From the NCBI RefSeq assembly GCF_030441895.1, contig NZ_JARJAS010000016.1: 64,000 bases of DNA; one strand, given 5' to 3'. Made by a program: the position numbers and the translations under genes. The notes under the pieces were generated by a model. The model saw only the letters and a program-made list of their open reading frames with translations. It had not been told where the DNA came from and searched no databases. Shown piece after piece: positions 1 to 8,406 of the stretch. Position 1 is the first letter of the stretch. Each line of letters begins with the position of its first letter. The DNA comes from Enterococcus_D entomosocium. Lineage in GTDB: Bacteria > Bacillota > Bacilli > Lactobacillales > Enterococcaceae.

Positions 1-459
1 GACAATGCGTCAGGTACGTTTACGGAAGAAGCACAGGAAGTGGTATATGTGTATGAACGCAGCGATGCGGCACCAGTCACGGTGAAGCACAAAGATTCCG
101 AAGGGAATCAACTAGCCGATCCAGTGACCCTAAGCGGAAAAGTCGGTTTGCCATATGCAAGTGCAGCCAAAGAGATCCCTGGTTGGTACGTGGCTGAAAC
201 ACCAGACAATGCGTCAGGAATCTTTACTGAAGACCCACAAGAAGTGGTGTACATCTATGCGATAAATAAAATCGATAGTGAACACGATAATTCTGATAAT
301 AATTTACCGACAGATAACAACTTCTCCGATTCACATAAAAGATTACCTGATACAGGTGAATCATTAATCGGACAGTTATCAATGATATTGGCTGGATTGC
401 TTATTGTCATAGGAATTTTTGTATTCCTGATAAGAAGAAGGAAGAATAATAAAGATTAG
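1..459 (+). CDS. LPXTG-anchored MucBP-repeat surface protein, C-terminal part
   Basis: This is the C-terminal end of a cell-wall-anchored surface protein; the reading frame is open at base 1, so the start lies outside the window. Part of one MucBP-like repeat and a complete second one are visible, with a period of 204 nt (68 aa): the DNASG segment at base 1 recurs at base 205. After the repeats comes an Asn/Asp/Ser-rich spacer, the sortase motif LPDTG, a hydrophobic segment and a short RRRKNNKD tail, which is the full sorting signal. MucBP repeats are known from mucus-binding or adhesive proteins of lactic acid bacteria; adhesion here is inferred. A terminator hairpin follows directly. Confidence 0.9.
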   Translation, partial: DNASGTFTEEAQEVVYVYERSDAAPVTVKHKDSEGNQLADPVTLSGKVGLPYASAAKEIPGWYVAETPDNASGIFTEDPQEVVYIYAINKIDSEHDNSDNNLPTDNNFSDSHKRLPDTGESLIGQLSMILAGLLIVIGIFVFLIRRRKNNKD

Positions 460-462
460 GCA

Positions 463-500
463 AAAAAAAGTAACAAATCTATTAATGATTTGTTGCTTTT
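463..500 (+). terminator. Terminator after the surface protein gene
   Basis: AGTAACAAATC pairs with GATTTGTTGCT (one G-U wobble) around a TATTAAT loop and is followed by a short T-rich run. It lies just after the LPXTG gene. Confidence 0.7.
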
Positions 501-528
501 CAATATTATAGAAAGGAAATTAACTATT

Positions 529-861
529 ATGCTATTCACATCAAAGAAGGAATATATTGATCATTTTCGATATGAACTCTATGACAAATGTAATGAGGAG
601 GCAGAATTGAAAGATTATTTGAATTCTCAGCTTTGTAATCTAGAAAAGTTAACAGCAAATATTTCTAAAGATACATTCTGGGAAATATTGGGTATAGATG
701 CAAAGTTAAATCTATTAGTAGAATTGAATACGTTTGAGGATTTTTCAAAGGATGAGATAATTCGAATTATTGAGAATGACTATAAAAACTATTTTAAAGA
801 ATTGTGTGGATATGAGTTGAGTACGAAAACTCGGCCATCTATGATATTTTACATTAATTGA
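529..861 (+). CDS. Hypothetical protein, about 110 aa
   Basis: I do not recognise this protein. The ATG at 529 is preferred over an upstream in-frame TTG at 490 because AAAGGAAA lies just before it and because 490 falls inside the preceding terminator. The protein is acidic and predicted mostly helical, with no signal peptide, membrane segment or cysteine motif (one Cys in CGYEL near the end). It sits between the LPXTG gene and a serine recombinase in AT-rich DNA, so it is probably accessory mobile-element content. No function can be assigned. Confidence 0.6.
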   Translation: MLFTSKKEYIDHFRYELYDKCNEEAELKDYLNSQLCNLEKLTANISKDTFWEILGIDAKLNLLVELNTFEDFSKDEIIRIIENDYKNYFKELCGYELSTKTRPSMIFYIN

Positions 862-892
862 ACAGTAATACTCTTTTTTATTAGAAGCTAAT

Positions 893-969
893 GGGGTCAG
901 AAACTTTTAAGTTTTTGACCCCTTTAAATTTTCTTGATATACTTGACTTTGACAGGTGTCAGAAACTTA
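893..969. promoter_or_regulatory. Palindrome and half-site upstream of the recombinase (possible res site)
   Basis: Positions 893-922 form a near-perfect palindrome: GGGGTCAGAAACTT faces AAGTTTTTGACCCC, with 13 of 15 positions matching. A further half-site, GGTGTCAGAAACTTA, lies at 955-969 and overlaps the recombinase start. Repeated dyad sites directly upstream are the usual arrangement of serine resolvase binding sites, which also autoregulate the gene. The sequence is seen; its role is inferred. Confidence 0.55.
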
Positions 970-1577
970 TGTCCAGAAAGAGTGAGCAAAATTTGGCAAT
1001 TTATGGGTATTCACGAGTCAGTACCAGCAACCAAGATTACAAAACGCAAATTCTGAAATTAGAAGATGCTGGTGCTGAAAAAATCTTTAGTGAAAAATAT
1101 TCTGGTACAAAAAAAGAAGGTAGAAAAGAATTAGAAGAACTACTTTCAATAGTAGAGAAAGGTGATCTCGTCTTAGTAACAAAGATTGATCGCCTAGCAA
1201 GGAGTATCGTTGATTTAAATTCGATTATTTCTACTTTAAACGAATCAGACGTGACAGTTACTTTTTTAGACAATGCCTTGACGTTTGAACCTAATAAAAA
1301 AGATTCTATGCAAACATTGATGATGAACATGCTTGGTAGTTTTGCGCAATTTGAGCGAGACTTGATAGTGACTAGGACTCAAGAAGGAAAGCAGTGGCAT
1401 AAAGCCAATAAGAAAGATTATAAAGAAGGTAGGCCCAAAAGAGTATTAAACTCTAAGTATTTACATGCTTTGGAATTGATGGAAACAAATAGTATGAGAA
1501 CAGTCGAAAAGAAAACTGGTATTTCTCTCTCTACTCTAAAAAGAATCAAAAAACAAGCAAGAGCGGAAAATTTATAG
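969..1577 (+). CDS. Serine recombinase (resolvase/invertase family)
   Basis: This is a small site-specific serine recombinase of about 202 aa. The N-terminal catalytic domain begins YGYSRVSTSNQD, with the nucleophilic Ser in the YSRVST motif. The conserved KIDRLARS segment and an FAQFERDLI helix follow, and the C-terminal region carries a helix-turn-helix (MRTVEKKTGISLSTLKRI). The ATG at 969 is chosen because the family's conserved N-terminus begins there; the longer in-frame start at 891 would translate through the palindromic site. Resolvases of this size are typical of Gram-positive plasmids and Tn3-type elements. It lies 22 nt upstream of the SIR2 gene and may have travelled with it. Confidence 0.9.
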   Translation: MSRKSEQNLAIYGYSRVSTSNQDYKTQILKLEDAGAEKIFSEKYSGTKKEGRKELEELLSIVEKGDLVLVTKIDRLARSIVDLNSIISTLNESDVTVTFLDNALTFEPNKKDSMQTLMMNMLGSFAQFERDLIVTRTQEGKQWHKANKKDYKEGRPKRVLNSKYLHALELMETNSMRTVEKKTGISLSTLKRIKKQARAENL

Positions 1578-1599
1578 TTTAATACAGAGGAGAACAAGC

Positions 1600-4500
1600 A
1601 TGAGTAAAAATGAGAATGATAAACAAAACTCTACGAAAAGAAAGTGGGAGATCGACGAATACGATACAACAGATAAATATAGAAATATGATTGAGAAGCT
1701 AGCAGATGCTGAGAGAAATTCCAAATTAGTAGTATTTGTCGGGGCTGGAGTTTCCATATCTCAAGGATATCCTAATTGGGATGGCTACGTTGATCACTTA
1801 ATTAAATATTGGCAATTTAATATTCAATCATTAGTCAGTTCAGAAAATATATCTAGAGAAACAATACTTGTATTCGATAAAATATCAAGAGGAAGTTTTT
1901 CTAACAAAAGAAAAATAGATTTAGTCCATCAAATATTGAAAAAGTTACTTGGAGACGAATTTGAAGCAAACCAATTAAATTTTGAAAAGTATTATTTTGA
2001 CGATGTGAGACCTTTTGAACCAGAAAACAAGACCCTAGCTAGCTTATCTAACTTAGATGCCACTTTTATTACATCTAATTATGATACTGAAATTGAAAGG
2101 CACCTTGATAGGAAAAGAAAAAAACCACCTGTTGTTAGAGACTTAGGTGAATTCCAAAATACAGATGTTTATTTGAAAATTAGCCACGTACTGCATATAC
2201 ATGGGACAGCCAAAGGTAACCCGCATTTGTTAATTAATTCATCATCTGCGTATTCTAGGCAGTATTTTAGAAATAGAGATAAATTTGAAGAACTTGTGAG
2301 GTGGTTTGAGGACAGCAAGCCTGTTGTACTATTTGTTGGGGTTAGCTTAGAAGAAGATGAACTTCTTTCACTATTAGTAAAAGAAAATGAAAATTTTGCT
2401 CTTATGAAAGCTGATGCAAACGCTAATACCAAAGTAGATAGAGACCTACGAAATTACATTGAAGAGTTTTTTTATAAGGAAAATTATACCAAAATATTTT
2501 GGTATGGTGATGATTTTGATGAGCTGCCAATCGTTATTAAAGATATTGTAAGTGACATCAAAAAAATAAATAAGCCAACACCTCAACAGGAATATTGGAA
2601 CGAGCTCAATACATTGGAAACAAAAGATGAGGAATATCTTCAAATATTAAATTCGATGCTAGATAATAGAAAATATCATAGAACACTTAATCAGTTTTAC
2701 GAACACATATCTAGTAGTATAGAAGAGGAATTAATTAAAAAGGTCCTCGATAATTCATTTAAATCTAAAATTTTTACTGATGAATCCATGGAAGTACCTA
2801 GTAATTTTTGGGATTTTTTAGATAAAAACTACAGCTCAATAGATAAAAAATTAGTAACTAGTATAAGCAAATTATATTTAAAAGATAGTTTCGATCCAAG
2901 ATATGTAGCAGCCTTCAATATATACAGTAGATTAGATATAGAAAGAACATGTAGAAATATCTTGGCACTTTCTATCTCTAAGATTGGTTATTTACCAGCA
3001 ACAGAATTCTCTAACGATTCGCTTTTAATGGCTCAATGGATGATCAATCAGCTTAACGATGAAAATTCTAGAGACTACTTATACAGTTTAGATGGGGATG
3101 AAATTGTATTTAAGTTTACTCAAGACACTATCAAAGACCTGAATTTATCACTAAAAAGTGATAGTTTAAAGAGACAGCTTTTCTTACCGATAACTGAAAT
3201 AATAGAAGATGGCATACTCGGAGTATTTTACCATGCATTAGTCAACAGAAGAATTTATTATAATGATAAATATTTGATGGATGATTTCCCTAAGCTTTTG
3301 TTAGAAAACAGATTAATTCAGAAAATTCTAGTTCACATAGATGCAAACGAAGAATTAGAGGTGAACTTACTAAATCATTTAGTAGATGTAATAGATTTCA
3401 GTAATAAGAACTTTGGTTATGAACTGAACGCTTTTATAAATGCACATGAAGAATTGATAGATCTATCGCGTGTACTCTATAGAGGAAAATATGCAGATAC
3501 TGTGGGTAAAGTTTATTCTATTCAGGCAAAAAGCTTTATAACAGCTGAAGATATTCTTACAAATGACGTAAAAACAATAGTACACATTCTCATTTCCGAA
3601 AAAAACTATTATGAAGATCCTGCTAACCTTGATTATAGCAACTTTAAGACCGATGATGAGACTATTAAGTTCGTATTTAGATTGTTACAAGAAGACAATG
3701 ATATATCCAAAAAACTTAAGAAAATTTTGATTGATTTTAGTGGGAAACTATTTGATAGATACGAAAATCTATATCTAAAAATTGCAATTGATAAGAAACT
3801 AGATTCAATATTCGTTGAAAATATTACAAAAATATATTTAGGAAAGATAAATGTTTCTAGATATACAAATAATTATAGTTCTTTTTTTTCCAACTTTTTA
3901 TTAAACAATTTTGATTATAATGAAGATATACTTGATAAATTCCTAGAAGTAGATATATCCGCACTAGACTATGATAATAAAAATAATGAATTAATAGAAC
4001 TTGTTAAATTAATAAATACAGAGCTAGGAAGCTACCTTTGGTCCTTAATCAAAATAGTAAAATCAGGAAAAGTCGAAAGCTCCTTGGCGAAATTGAAGTT
4101 CAGTCAAATTATACCAAGTACAATTCGAAATTTTTCAGAAGGTTCTTTATTCCATGAATATGACGTACAGCAGCTAGAGATTACAGATAATACTTTTAGG
4201 GGATTTTGCTACTTTCATTCAGCAATTGCTAAGGAAGATATCGTACAAGACTTTATAAACATAGTAATTCAAAATTTAAAATCAAATTCAATAGTCGATA
4301 ACTTAGAAACAGTCCCCTTTTTAATTGGACTGTATGAGATTAATCCCAATTATATTGAACTGGATTATTCTGAAGATATACGTTTTAGATTTATGTTAGA
4401 TATCATATTTACAAATGAAGAATCATATCCTTATGAGGATGAGTGGCTTAAATGGATACTGGATAATGAACATGACGGTTCAAATTTAAATGAGCTCGCA

Positions 4501-4839
4501 TATTTATTTAGTTCGAACAATGTTTATCTATCAAAAGTGAAAAAAATTATGAGTGACAAAGAGAACTATCTTTATGAGGGTGATTCAAAGGCATTGTTAT
4601 CCGTATTTATACACCAGATAAAAGAAAATGACTTTACGACAGATAAGCAGTTTTTCATTGATTTATTATTCTATCTTCTTGAAATTGAAAGAATTAAAGC
4701 TGATATTTTTTTTGTAACAGAATTAGAAGAATTGATGGACAACTTAGATGAAGAACAAAGGAAATATTTATTGAATATACCTTATGTTCAGCATACTCTA
4801 ACACCATTTGAGTCTCAAAAATTAAGATCTAAAATATGA
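1600..4839 (+). CDS. SIR2-family protein with long C-terminal helical region, putative anti-phage NADase
   Basis: The protein has 1079 residues. Residues about 43-255 form a SIR2 domain: a VVFVGAGVS nucleotide-binding loop (44-52), TSNYD with Asn160, LHIHG with His201, and VLFVGVSLEEDEL (243-255). Asn and His at these positions are the residues needed for NAD hydrolysis in bacterial SIR2 defence proteins such as DSR2 and ThsA. The remaining ~800 residues are acidic and helix-rich with no recognised enzyme motif, resembling the sensor part of DSR1/DSR2-type proteins. GAGGAG precedes the ATG. The base composition is much more AT-rich than the right-hand half of the window, consistent with transfer. 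An anti-phage role is inferred from architecture and the mobile context; no partner gene is obvious. Confidence 0.75.
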   Translation: MSKNENDKQNSTKRKWEIDEYDTTDKYRNMIEKLADAERNSKLVVFVGAGVSISQGYPNWDGYVDHLIKYWQFNIQSLVSSENISRETILVFDKISRGSFSNKRKIDLVHQILKKLLGDEFEANQLNFEKYYFDDVRPFEPENKTLASLSNLDATFITSNYDTEIERHLDRKRKKPPVVRDLGEFQNTDVYLKISHVLHIHGTAKGNPHLLINSSSAYSRQYFRNRDKFEELVRWFEDSKPVVLFVGVSLEEDELLSLLVKENENFALMKADANANTKVDRDLRNYIEEFFYKENYTKIFWYGDDFDELPIVIKDIVSDIKKINKPTPQQEYWNELNTLETKDEEYLQILNSMLDNRKYHRTLNQFYEHISSSIEEELIKKVLDNSFKSKIFTDESMEVPSNFWDFLDKNYSSIDKKLVTSISKLYLKDSFDPRYVAAFNIYSRLDIERTCRNILALSISKIGYLPATEFSNDSLLMAQWMINQLNDENSRDYLYSLDGDEIVFKFTQDTIKDLNLSLKSDSLKRQLFLPITEIIEDGILGVFYHALVNRRIYYNDKYLMDDFPKLLLENRLIQKILVHIDANEELEVNLLNHLVDVIDFSNKNFGYELNAFINAHEELIDLSRVLYRGKYADTVGKVYSIQAKSFITAEDILTNDVKTIVHILISEKNYYEDPANLDYSNFKTDDETIKFVFRLLQEDNDISKKLKKILIDFSGKLFDRYENLYLKIAIDKKLDSIFVENITKIYLGKINVSRYTNNYSSFFSNFLLNNFDYNEDILDKFLEVDISALDYDNKNNELIELVKLINTELGSYLWSLIKIVKSGKVESSLAKLKFSQIIPSTIRNFSEGSLFHEYDVQQLEITDNTFRGFCYFHSAIAKEDIVQDFINIVIQNLKSNSIVDNLETVPFLIGLYEINPNYIELDYSEDIRFRFMLDIIFTNEESYPYEDEWLKWILDNEHDGSNLNELAYLFSSNNVYLSKVKKIMSDKENYLYEGDSKALLSVFIHQIKENDFTTDKQFFIDLLFYLLEIERIKADIFFVTELEELMDNLDEEQRKYLLNIPYVQHTLTPFESQKLRSKI

Positions 4840-4873
4840 TGCTATACTATAATCTTGGCGGTGATTTCTGTAC

Positions 4874-5176
4874 TTGAAAAGCAAAGACAGCTACTATAAA
4901 ATTCTTAGCTTAACAGCTGATGAGAGATGGTTAAACCGTCCTGAAATTATAAAAGAAGTTCAAGAAATAAGCTCAACAATCGCTGATGGCCGCGCTTCTC
5001 CTATGAACTATCAGGATGCCAATGGAATAGAAGTAATTGATCAAGAGAGCAATGTAAGGAAGTACGCAACAATAAACGAGTGTGTACTGAATGAAAAGCT
5101 TTGTAGGGCAACGATAACGAAACACATTAAGAACAGAAGCAAAGCAAAAGACGGAAGAACCTTTACTACCTTCTAA
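4874..5176 (+). CDS. Hypothetical protein with a NUMOD1-like C-terminus, 100 aa
   Basis: This small protein probably starts at the TTG at 4874, with GGCGGTGA about 10 nt upstream. Residues 64-100 (YATINECV, RATITKHIKNRSK, DGRTFTTF) follow the pattern of the short helical DNA-contacting NUMOD1 module seen in phage and intron endonucleases, but no nuclease domain accompanies it. The N-terminal half has no recognisable motif. It lies 34 nt after the SIR2 gene, so co-transcription is possible. A link to SIR2 function would be speculation; cargo of the same mobile segment is the simplest reading. Confidence 0.55.
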   Translation: MKSKDSYYKILSLTADERWLNRPEIIKEVQEISSTIADGRASPMNYQDANGIEVIDQESNVRKYATINECVLNEKLCRATITKHIKNRSKAKDGRTFTTF

Positions 5177-5228
5177 TTTTTTTCATATTTGTATGCTATG
5201 TTATACTTAGATCTGCGTAATTAGACTT

Positions 5229-5270
5229 GCGCTGCCCGTTATTGAAGTTTCAGGCAGCGCTCTTTTTGGG
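5229..5270 (+). terminator. Terminator hairpin just before the next small ORF
   Basis: GCGCTGCC and GGCAGCGC form an 8-bp GC-rich stem around a roughly 20-nt loop, followed by TCTTTTT. It ends about 10 nt before the start codon at 5280, so it could terminate the upstream unit or attenuate the next gene. Confidence 0.75.
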
Positions 5271-5279
5271 GGATCGATA

Positions 5280-5480
5280 ATGGAAGAAGAAAAAATATTT
5301 GAGAAACGCTGGCAGCTAGCATCAAGCGAACAAAGAGCAAGATATAATAATTTGATGTCCTCCTACCCTACTATAAATTGGACCTACAAAGAAAAGAAGT
5401 ATTTGCTTTGGTTGTGCCAGTTAGATATAGATACCTTTGAAACATTTGAAGTGATCCTAGATAAAATTAAACAGAACTGA
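5280..5480 (+). CDS. Hypothetical protein, 66 aa
   Basis: This small soluble protein is rich in Trp, Tyr and Lys (NWTYKEKKYLLWLCQLD) and I do not recognise it. GGGGGA lies a few bases before the ATG. A terminator hairpin sits immediately upstream, and a second hairpin (AACAAGCGAA / TTCGCTTGTT, 5486-5520) immediately downstream, so it appears to be a single-gene unit or an attenuated one. It has no signal peptide or membrane segment. Its position just before a SOS-regulated uvrX unit is typical of small accessory genes on enterococcal plasmids and islands. Confidence 0.5.
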   Translation: MEEEKIFEKRWQLASSEQRARYNNLMSSYPTINWTYKEKKYLLWLCQLDIDTFETFEVILDKIKQN

Positions 5481-5485
5481 TCAGA

Positions 5486-5522
5486 AACAAGCGAATCCTT
5501 CTCTCGGTTCGCTTGTTTTTCT
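5486..5522 (+). terminator. Terminator after the 66-aa ORF
   Basis: AACAAGCGAA and TTCGCTTGTT pair around a short CT-rich loop and are followed by TTTTT. Confidence 0.85.
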
Positions 5523-5672
5523 ATTTATTGGTTGTCATAGGGCAATTCTAAGCTCGATTGAAAGAAAACCGATGGATAATCCCCTTGTTTGTACCGATTT
5601 AGAATACATCGATGTACGTATTGCCATTGACTCCTATTAGTTACTGAAAAAAATTAAACAAGTCCCTCCCTC

Positions 5673-5701
5673 TTTACAGAACGAACATTAGTTCGTATAA
5701 T
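5673..5701 (+). promoter_or_regulatory. SOS promoter: LexA box filling the spacer of a sigma-A promoter
   Basis: A -35 TTTACA (5673-5678) and a perfect -10 TATAAT (5696-5701) are separated by exactly 17 bp. That spacer contains CGAACATTAGTTCG (5682-5695), a perfect match to the Gram-positive LexA/DinR consensus CGAAC-N4-GTTCG. LexA binding here would block polymerase directly, so the uvrX unit should be DNA-damage inducible. Confidence 0.92.
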
Positions 5702-5726
5702 GAACTGTGATAAAGGAGGGTTTTTT

Positions 5727-6998
5727 ATGTATTTCGATTATCGTTTTGAACCCCGTGGCGATTACTTATGTATCGACTGTAAAAGTTTTTACAGCTCCGT
5801 GGAATGCGTAGAAAGAGGCTTAAACCCTTTGACGACCATGCTAGTCGTATTATCTGGATCTGATCGACCAGGTGGACTTGTCTTGGCCGCCTCTCCTGCC
5901 GCAAAAAAAGAATTAGGTATTTCCAACGTCACGAGAAAATATGAGCTACCGGATCATAAAGATTTGATTTGTGTGCCACCCCGAATGAACTTATATATCG
6001 AAACAAACATAAAAATCGTAAATATTATTCGTCGGTATGTTTCTGATGATGACATTCATGTTTATAGTATTGATGAACTCTTTGTACGCTTTGACAAAGT
6101 TAAAAACCTCTACGGCAATTGTCGTACAAAGCAATTCGCAAAAGCCTTAATGCAAAGGATACTCGAGGAAACGGGAATCTATACCACTGTTGGGATTGGC
6201 GATAATATGTTATTGGCCAAACTCGCATTGGATAATGCTGCAAAGAAGAATCCGGACATGATTGCAGAATGGCGTTATGAGGACGTCCCTACTACTGTTT
6301 GGAAAATCCAAAGTCTGACCGATTTCTGGGGCATTGGCCACCGTACAGCAAAAAATCTCTGGAAACGTGGGATCACTACTGTCGAAGAACTTGCAAATAC
6401 CCCCCCTTCCAGACTGAAGGCCTCCATGGGTGTGATTGGGCTTCAATTGCACGCTCACGCAAACGGAATCGATCGTAGCGAGATTGATAAGAAATATAAA
6501 GTTCTAGAAAAGAGTATTTCTAATTCTCAAATCCTTATGAAAGATTATACAGATAAAAAAGAAGTAATGATTATCATCCGTGAAATGGCTGACTTGGTCG
6601 GATCAAGGTTGCGAAAAGAACATGCTCAAACCGAATCAATCGCCCTTTCTATTGGCTACTCCCATGGCTAGTTGTTACCAGGATTTTCGCATCAAATGAA
6701 AATTCCATCCACCTCAAATACTAAGTTAATAACCAACTATGCATTGAAGCTTTTTGATGAACATTATGAGGGATTTATGGTTCGATCAGTAGCTATTTCT
6801 TGTTCCAAATTAATGTATCAAACGGCTCCGCAATTAGATTTATTTGATGATGCGGAAAAACAAATACGACAAGAAAAATTGGACTACTTGTGTGACAGGA
6901 TAAGAAGTAAGTACGGTTTTAAATCACTAGTGCATGCAAGTTCCTTACTTGATGGAGCTACAGCAATATCAAGATCTGCCAAAGTTGGAGGTCATTAG
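5727..6998 (+). pseudogene. uvrX: UvrX/ImpB-type Y-family DNA polymerase, interrupted by an amber codon
   Basis: This encodes a Y-family translesion polymerase of the UvrX/MucB/SamB type, about 423 codons, close to the family length. Metal-binding acids are visible in YLCIDCKSFYSSVE (Asp17) and YSIDELFVRF (Asp116, Glu117); HhH-type GIGHRTAKNLWKRGI follows. The ATG at 5727 has AAAGGAGGG in front; the earlier ATG at 5700 overlaps the -10 box and is rejected. A TAG at 6669-6671 (codon 315) interrupts the frame, while the same frame continues intact to 6998 as the little-finger region (GFSHQMKIP). A truncated product would retain the catalytic domain but lose part of the DNA-binding domain. The loss may be recent, or an error in the read. 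Confidence 0.85.
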
Positions 6999-7013
6999 AG
7001 AGGAGGCGCAGCT

Positions 7014-7382
7014 ATGGGATATGGTCAATAATATCACGATCGCGGAATGGTGAAGTGGGGAGGATTTTATCTTTCAGAACATACCGAAGCAATTGATGGA
7101 GAAAGAACTATTGAAAGAAGTAAACCAACTCAAAAGTTTCAGATGGATGTCAATGAGATCGCCGAAACTTTGAACCAGGCAACGCTCAAGAACAAATCAG
7201 TAACTATCCAAATTGAAGCTCGTGATCGAGATGGGAGCTACTTTACTGATATAGTTGGCCATATTGAGGAGCATGATGAACTAGGAATATATGTTGGTGG
7301 GACAAAGGTTGGCTATGATGAAATTAGGAATATTGAAATAATTACTAAAGTAAAGTGGTCAAGTACAAATGATATTTTGTAA
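7014..7382 (+). pseudogene. YolD-like protein with a stop at codon 6
   Basis: This is a YolD-like family protein, commonly paired with uvrX. The ATG at 7014 has an excellent AGAGGAGG site in front and lies 15 nt after uvrX, but the frame meets TAA at 7029-7031 after five codons. Beyond the stop the same frame reads YHDRGMVKWGGFYLSEHTE, the conserved YolD start, and then runs to 7382. Restart at the internal ATG 7047 would lose only the first residues and has no good ribosome site. Members are thought to assist Y-family polymerases, but the biochemical role is not settled. It is the second nonsense change in this two-gene SOS unit. Confidence 0.75.
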
Positions 7383-7408
7383 AAATTTTTATTTTAATTT
7401 TATCACTA

Positions 7409-7456
7409 AAATAAAAATCCCTATGGCAATCAGGCACCAAGGGATTTTTTATTTTA
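7409..7456. terminator. Bidirectional terminator between convergent genes
   Basis: AAAAATCCCT (7413-7422) and AGGGATTTTT (7440-7449) pair, with T-runs on both strands. It serves yolD from the left and the secreted-protein gene from the right. Confidence 0.85.
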
Positions 7457-7460
7457 ATGA

Positions 7461-8372
7461 CTACAAAGAGTACTTAATCTCAATCGGATATGGCTTAATT
7501 AAACCCAATGTTTGCATTGCAACGGCATAGTTGTTCGCAATACCCGTAGGTATGCTTTGATATCCTGAGAGTGCAAAATCATAAGTATCCGTCACAACGC
7601 CAACTCGTTTTACTGATCCATTAGCCTGTCTGACGAAAGAATAAGAATAATTAACTTTATTTAAGGCGTAGTGCTTATCACCTGTTGTAAACACGAAACT
7701 TCCGCTCACTGATAATGTTTTTTTGTTAGATCTTACCCAAGGTTTGTACTTACTAGAATAAAAATCATTTAAAATATCATCGCCAGTAATGACACTTTTA
7801 GCCCAAGCATTATTGTTAGAGACATGTTTTTTTGGAGCAGGGGATAAAAAGTTTGGAACTTCTGAATATTTCATATACATTGCAGTGTTTGGGTATCCTG
7901 CAGCTTTAACTGCTGCAATTCCAATATTCCAAGCGGATCTCGCCGCTTGAATTGGATCTACAGCCGCTCTAGCATTTTTTGAAGATGAACTAATTTTGTC
8001 ATTATTAACAAGTTCTTCGGCTGACAAAATTGCTCTTTCTAAATCTTGAGGATCGACTGTTGCAGATCTAATAAAATCAGTTAAATTTTGATTCATTTCC
8101 TCAGAAGATACAACACCGCTCAGTTTGCAATTTTCAATTATTGCATTTATAACTTCTTCATTGCCTGCAGATTCTGAAACGTAATCATCAATTCTAGCTT
8201 GAACTTCTGGAAAAATTTCCAACTCACTATTTGGAATAAGTGGTTCAATCACCTCTGAGCCACCGATCGTAATAATTTCATCCAGAGAGTCTGCATTAGA
8301 AATAACTGGACTCGCAAAAAGTAAAAACATACCACCAAAAACTGTTATTGATCCGAACACTTTTTTTATCAT
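7461..8372 (-). CDS. Secreted protein of unknown function, 303 aa
   Basis: A signal peptide is clear (basic MIKKVFG, hydrophobic core, likely cleavage after VISNA near residue 27). The mature protein has an acidic helical N-terminal half and, after about residue 135, a different Tyr/Lys/Ser-rich domain (NTAMYMKYSEVPNFLSPAPK, KPWVRSNKKTL, GDKHYALNKVNYSYSFV) ending IEIKYSL. I do not recognise the fold. The two-part build, an acidic leader followed by a basic globular C-terminus, could suit a secreted effector or enzyme proform. It follows a lipoprotein gene by 34 nt and carries its own AAGGAG site, so the two are probably an operon. No immunity-like gene is visible beyond that lipoprotein. Confidence 0.75.
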   Translation of the reverse strand: MIKKVFGSITVFGGMFLLFASPVISNADSLDEIITIGGSEVIEPLIPNSELEIFPEVQARIDDYVSESAGNEEVINAIIENCKLSGVVSSEEMNQNLTDFIRSATVDPQDLERAILSAEELVNNDKISSSSKNARAAVDPIQAARSAWNIGIAAVKAAGYPNTAMYMKYSEVPNFLSPAPKKHVSNNNAWAKSVITGDDILNDFYSSKYKPWVRSNKKTLSVSGSFVFTTGDKHYALNKVNYSYSFVRQANGSVKRVGVVTDTYDFALSGYQSIPTGIANNYAVAMQTLGLIKPYPIEIKYSL

Positions 8373-8406
8373 ATATAATCTCCTTAAGTTTATATTACTT
8401 AAAAAA

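Noticed and set aside
891..968. N-terminal extension of the serine recombinase
   Set aside because: It would translate the palindromic binding site; homologues start at the ATG at 969.
5700..5726. Upstream ATG as start of uvrX
   Set aside because: It overlaps the -10 box of the SOS promoter, so it cannot be in the transcript.
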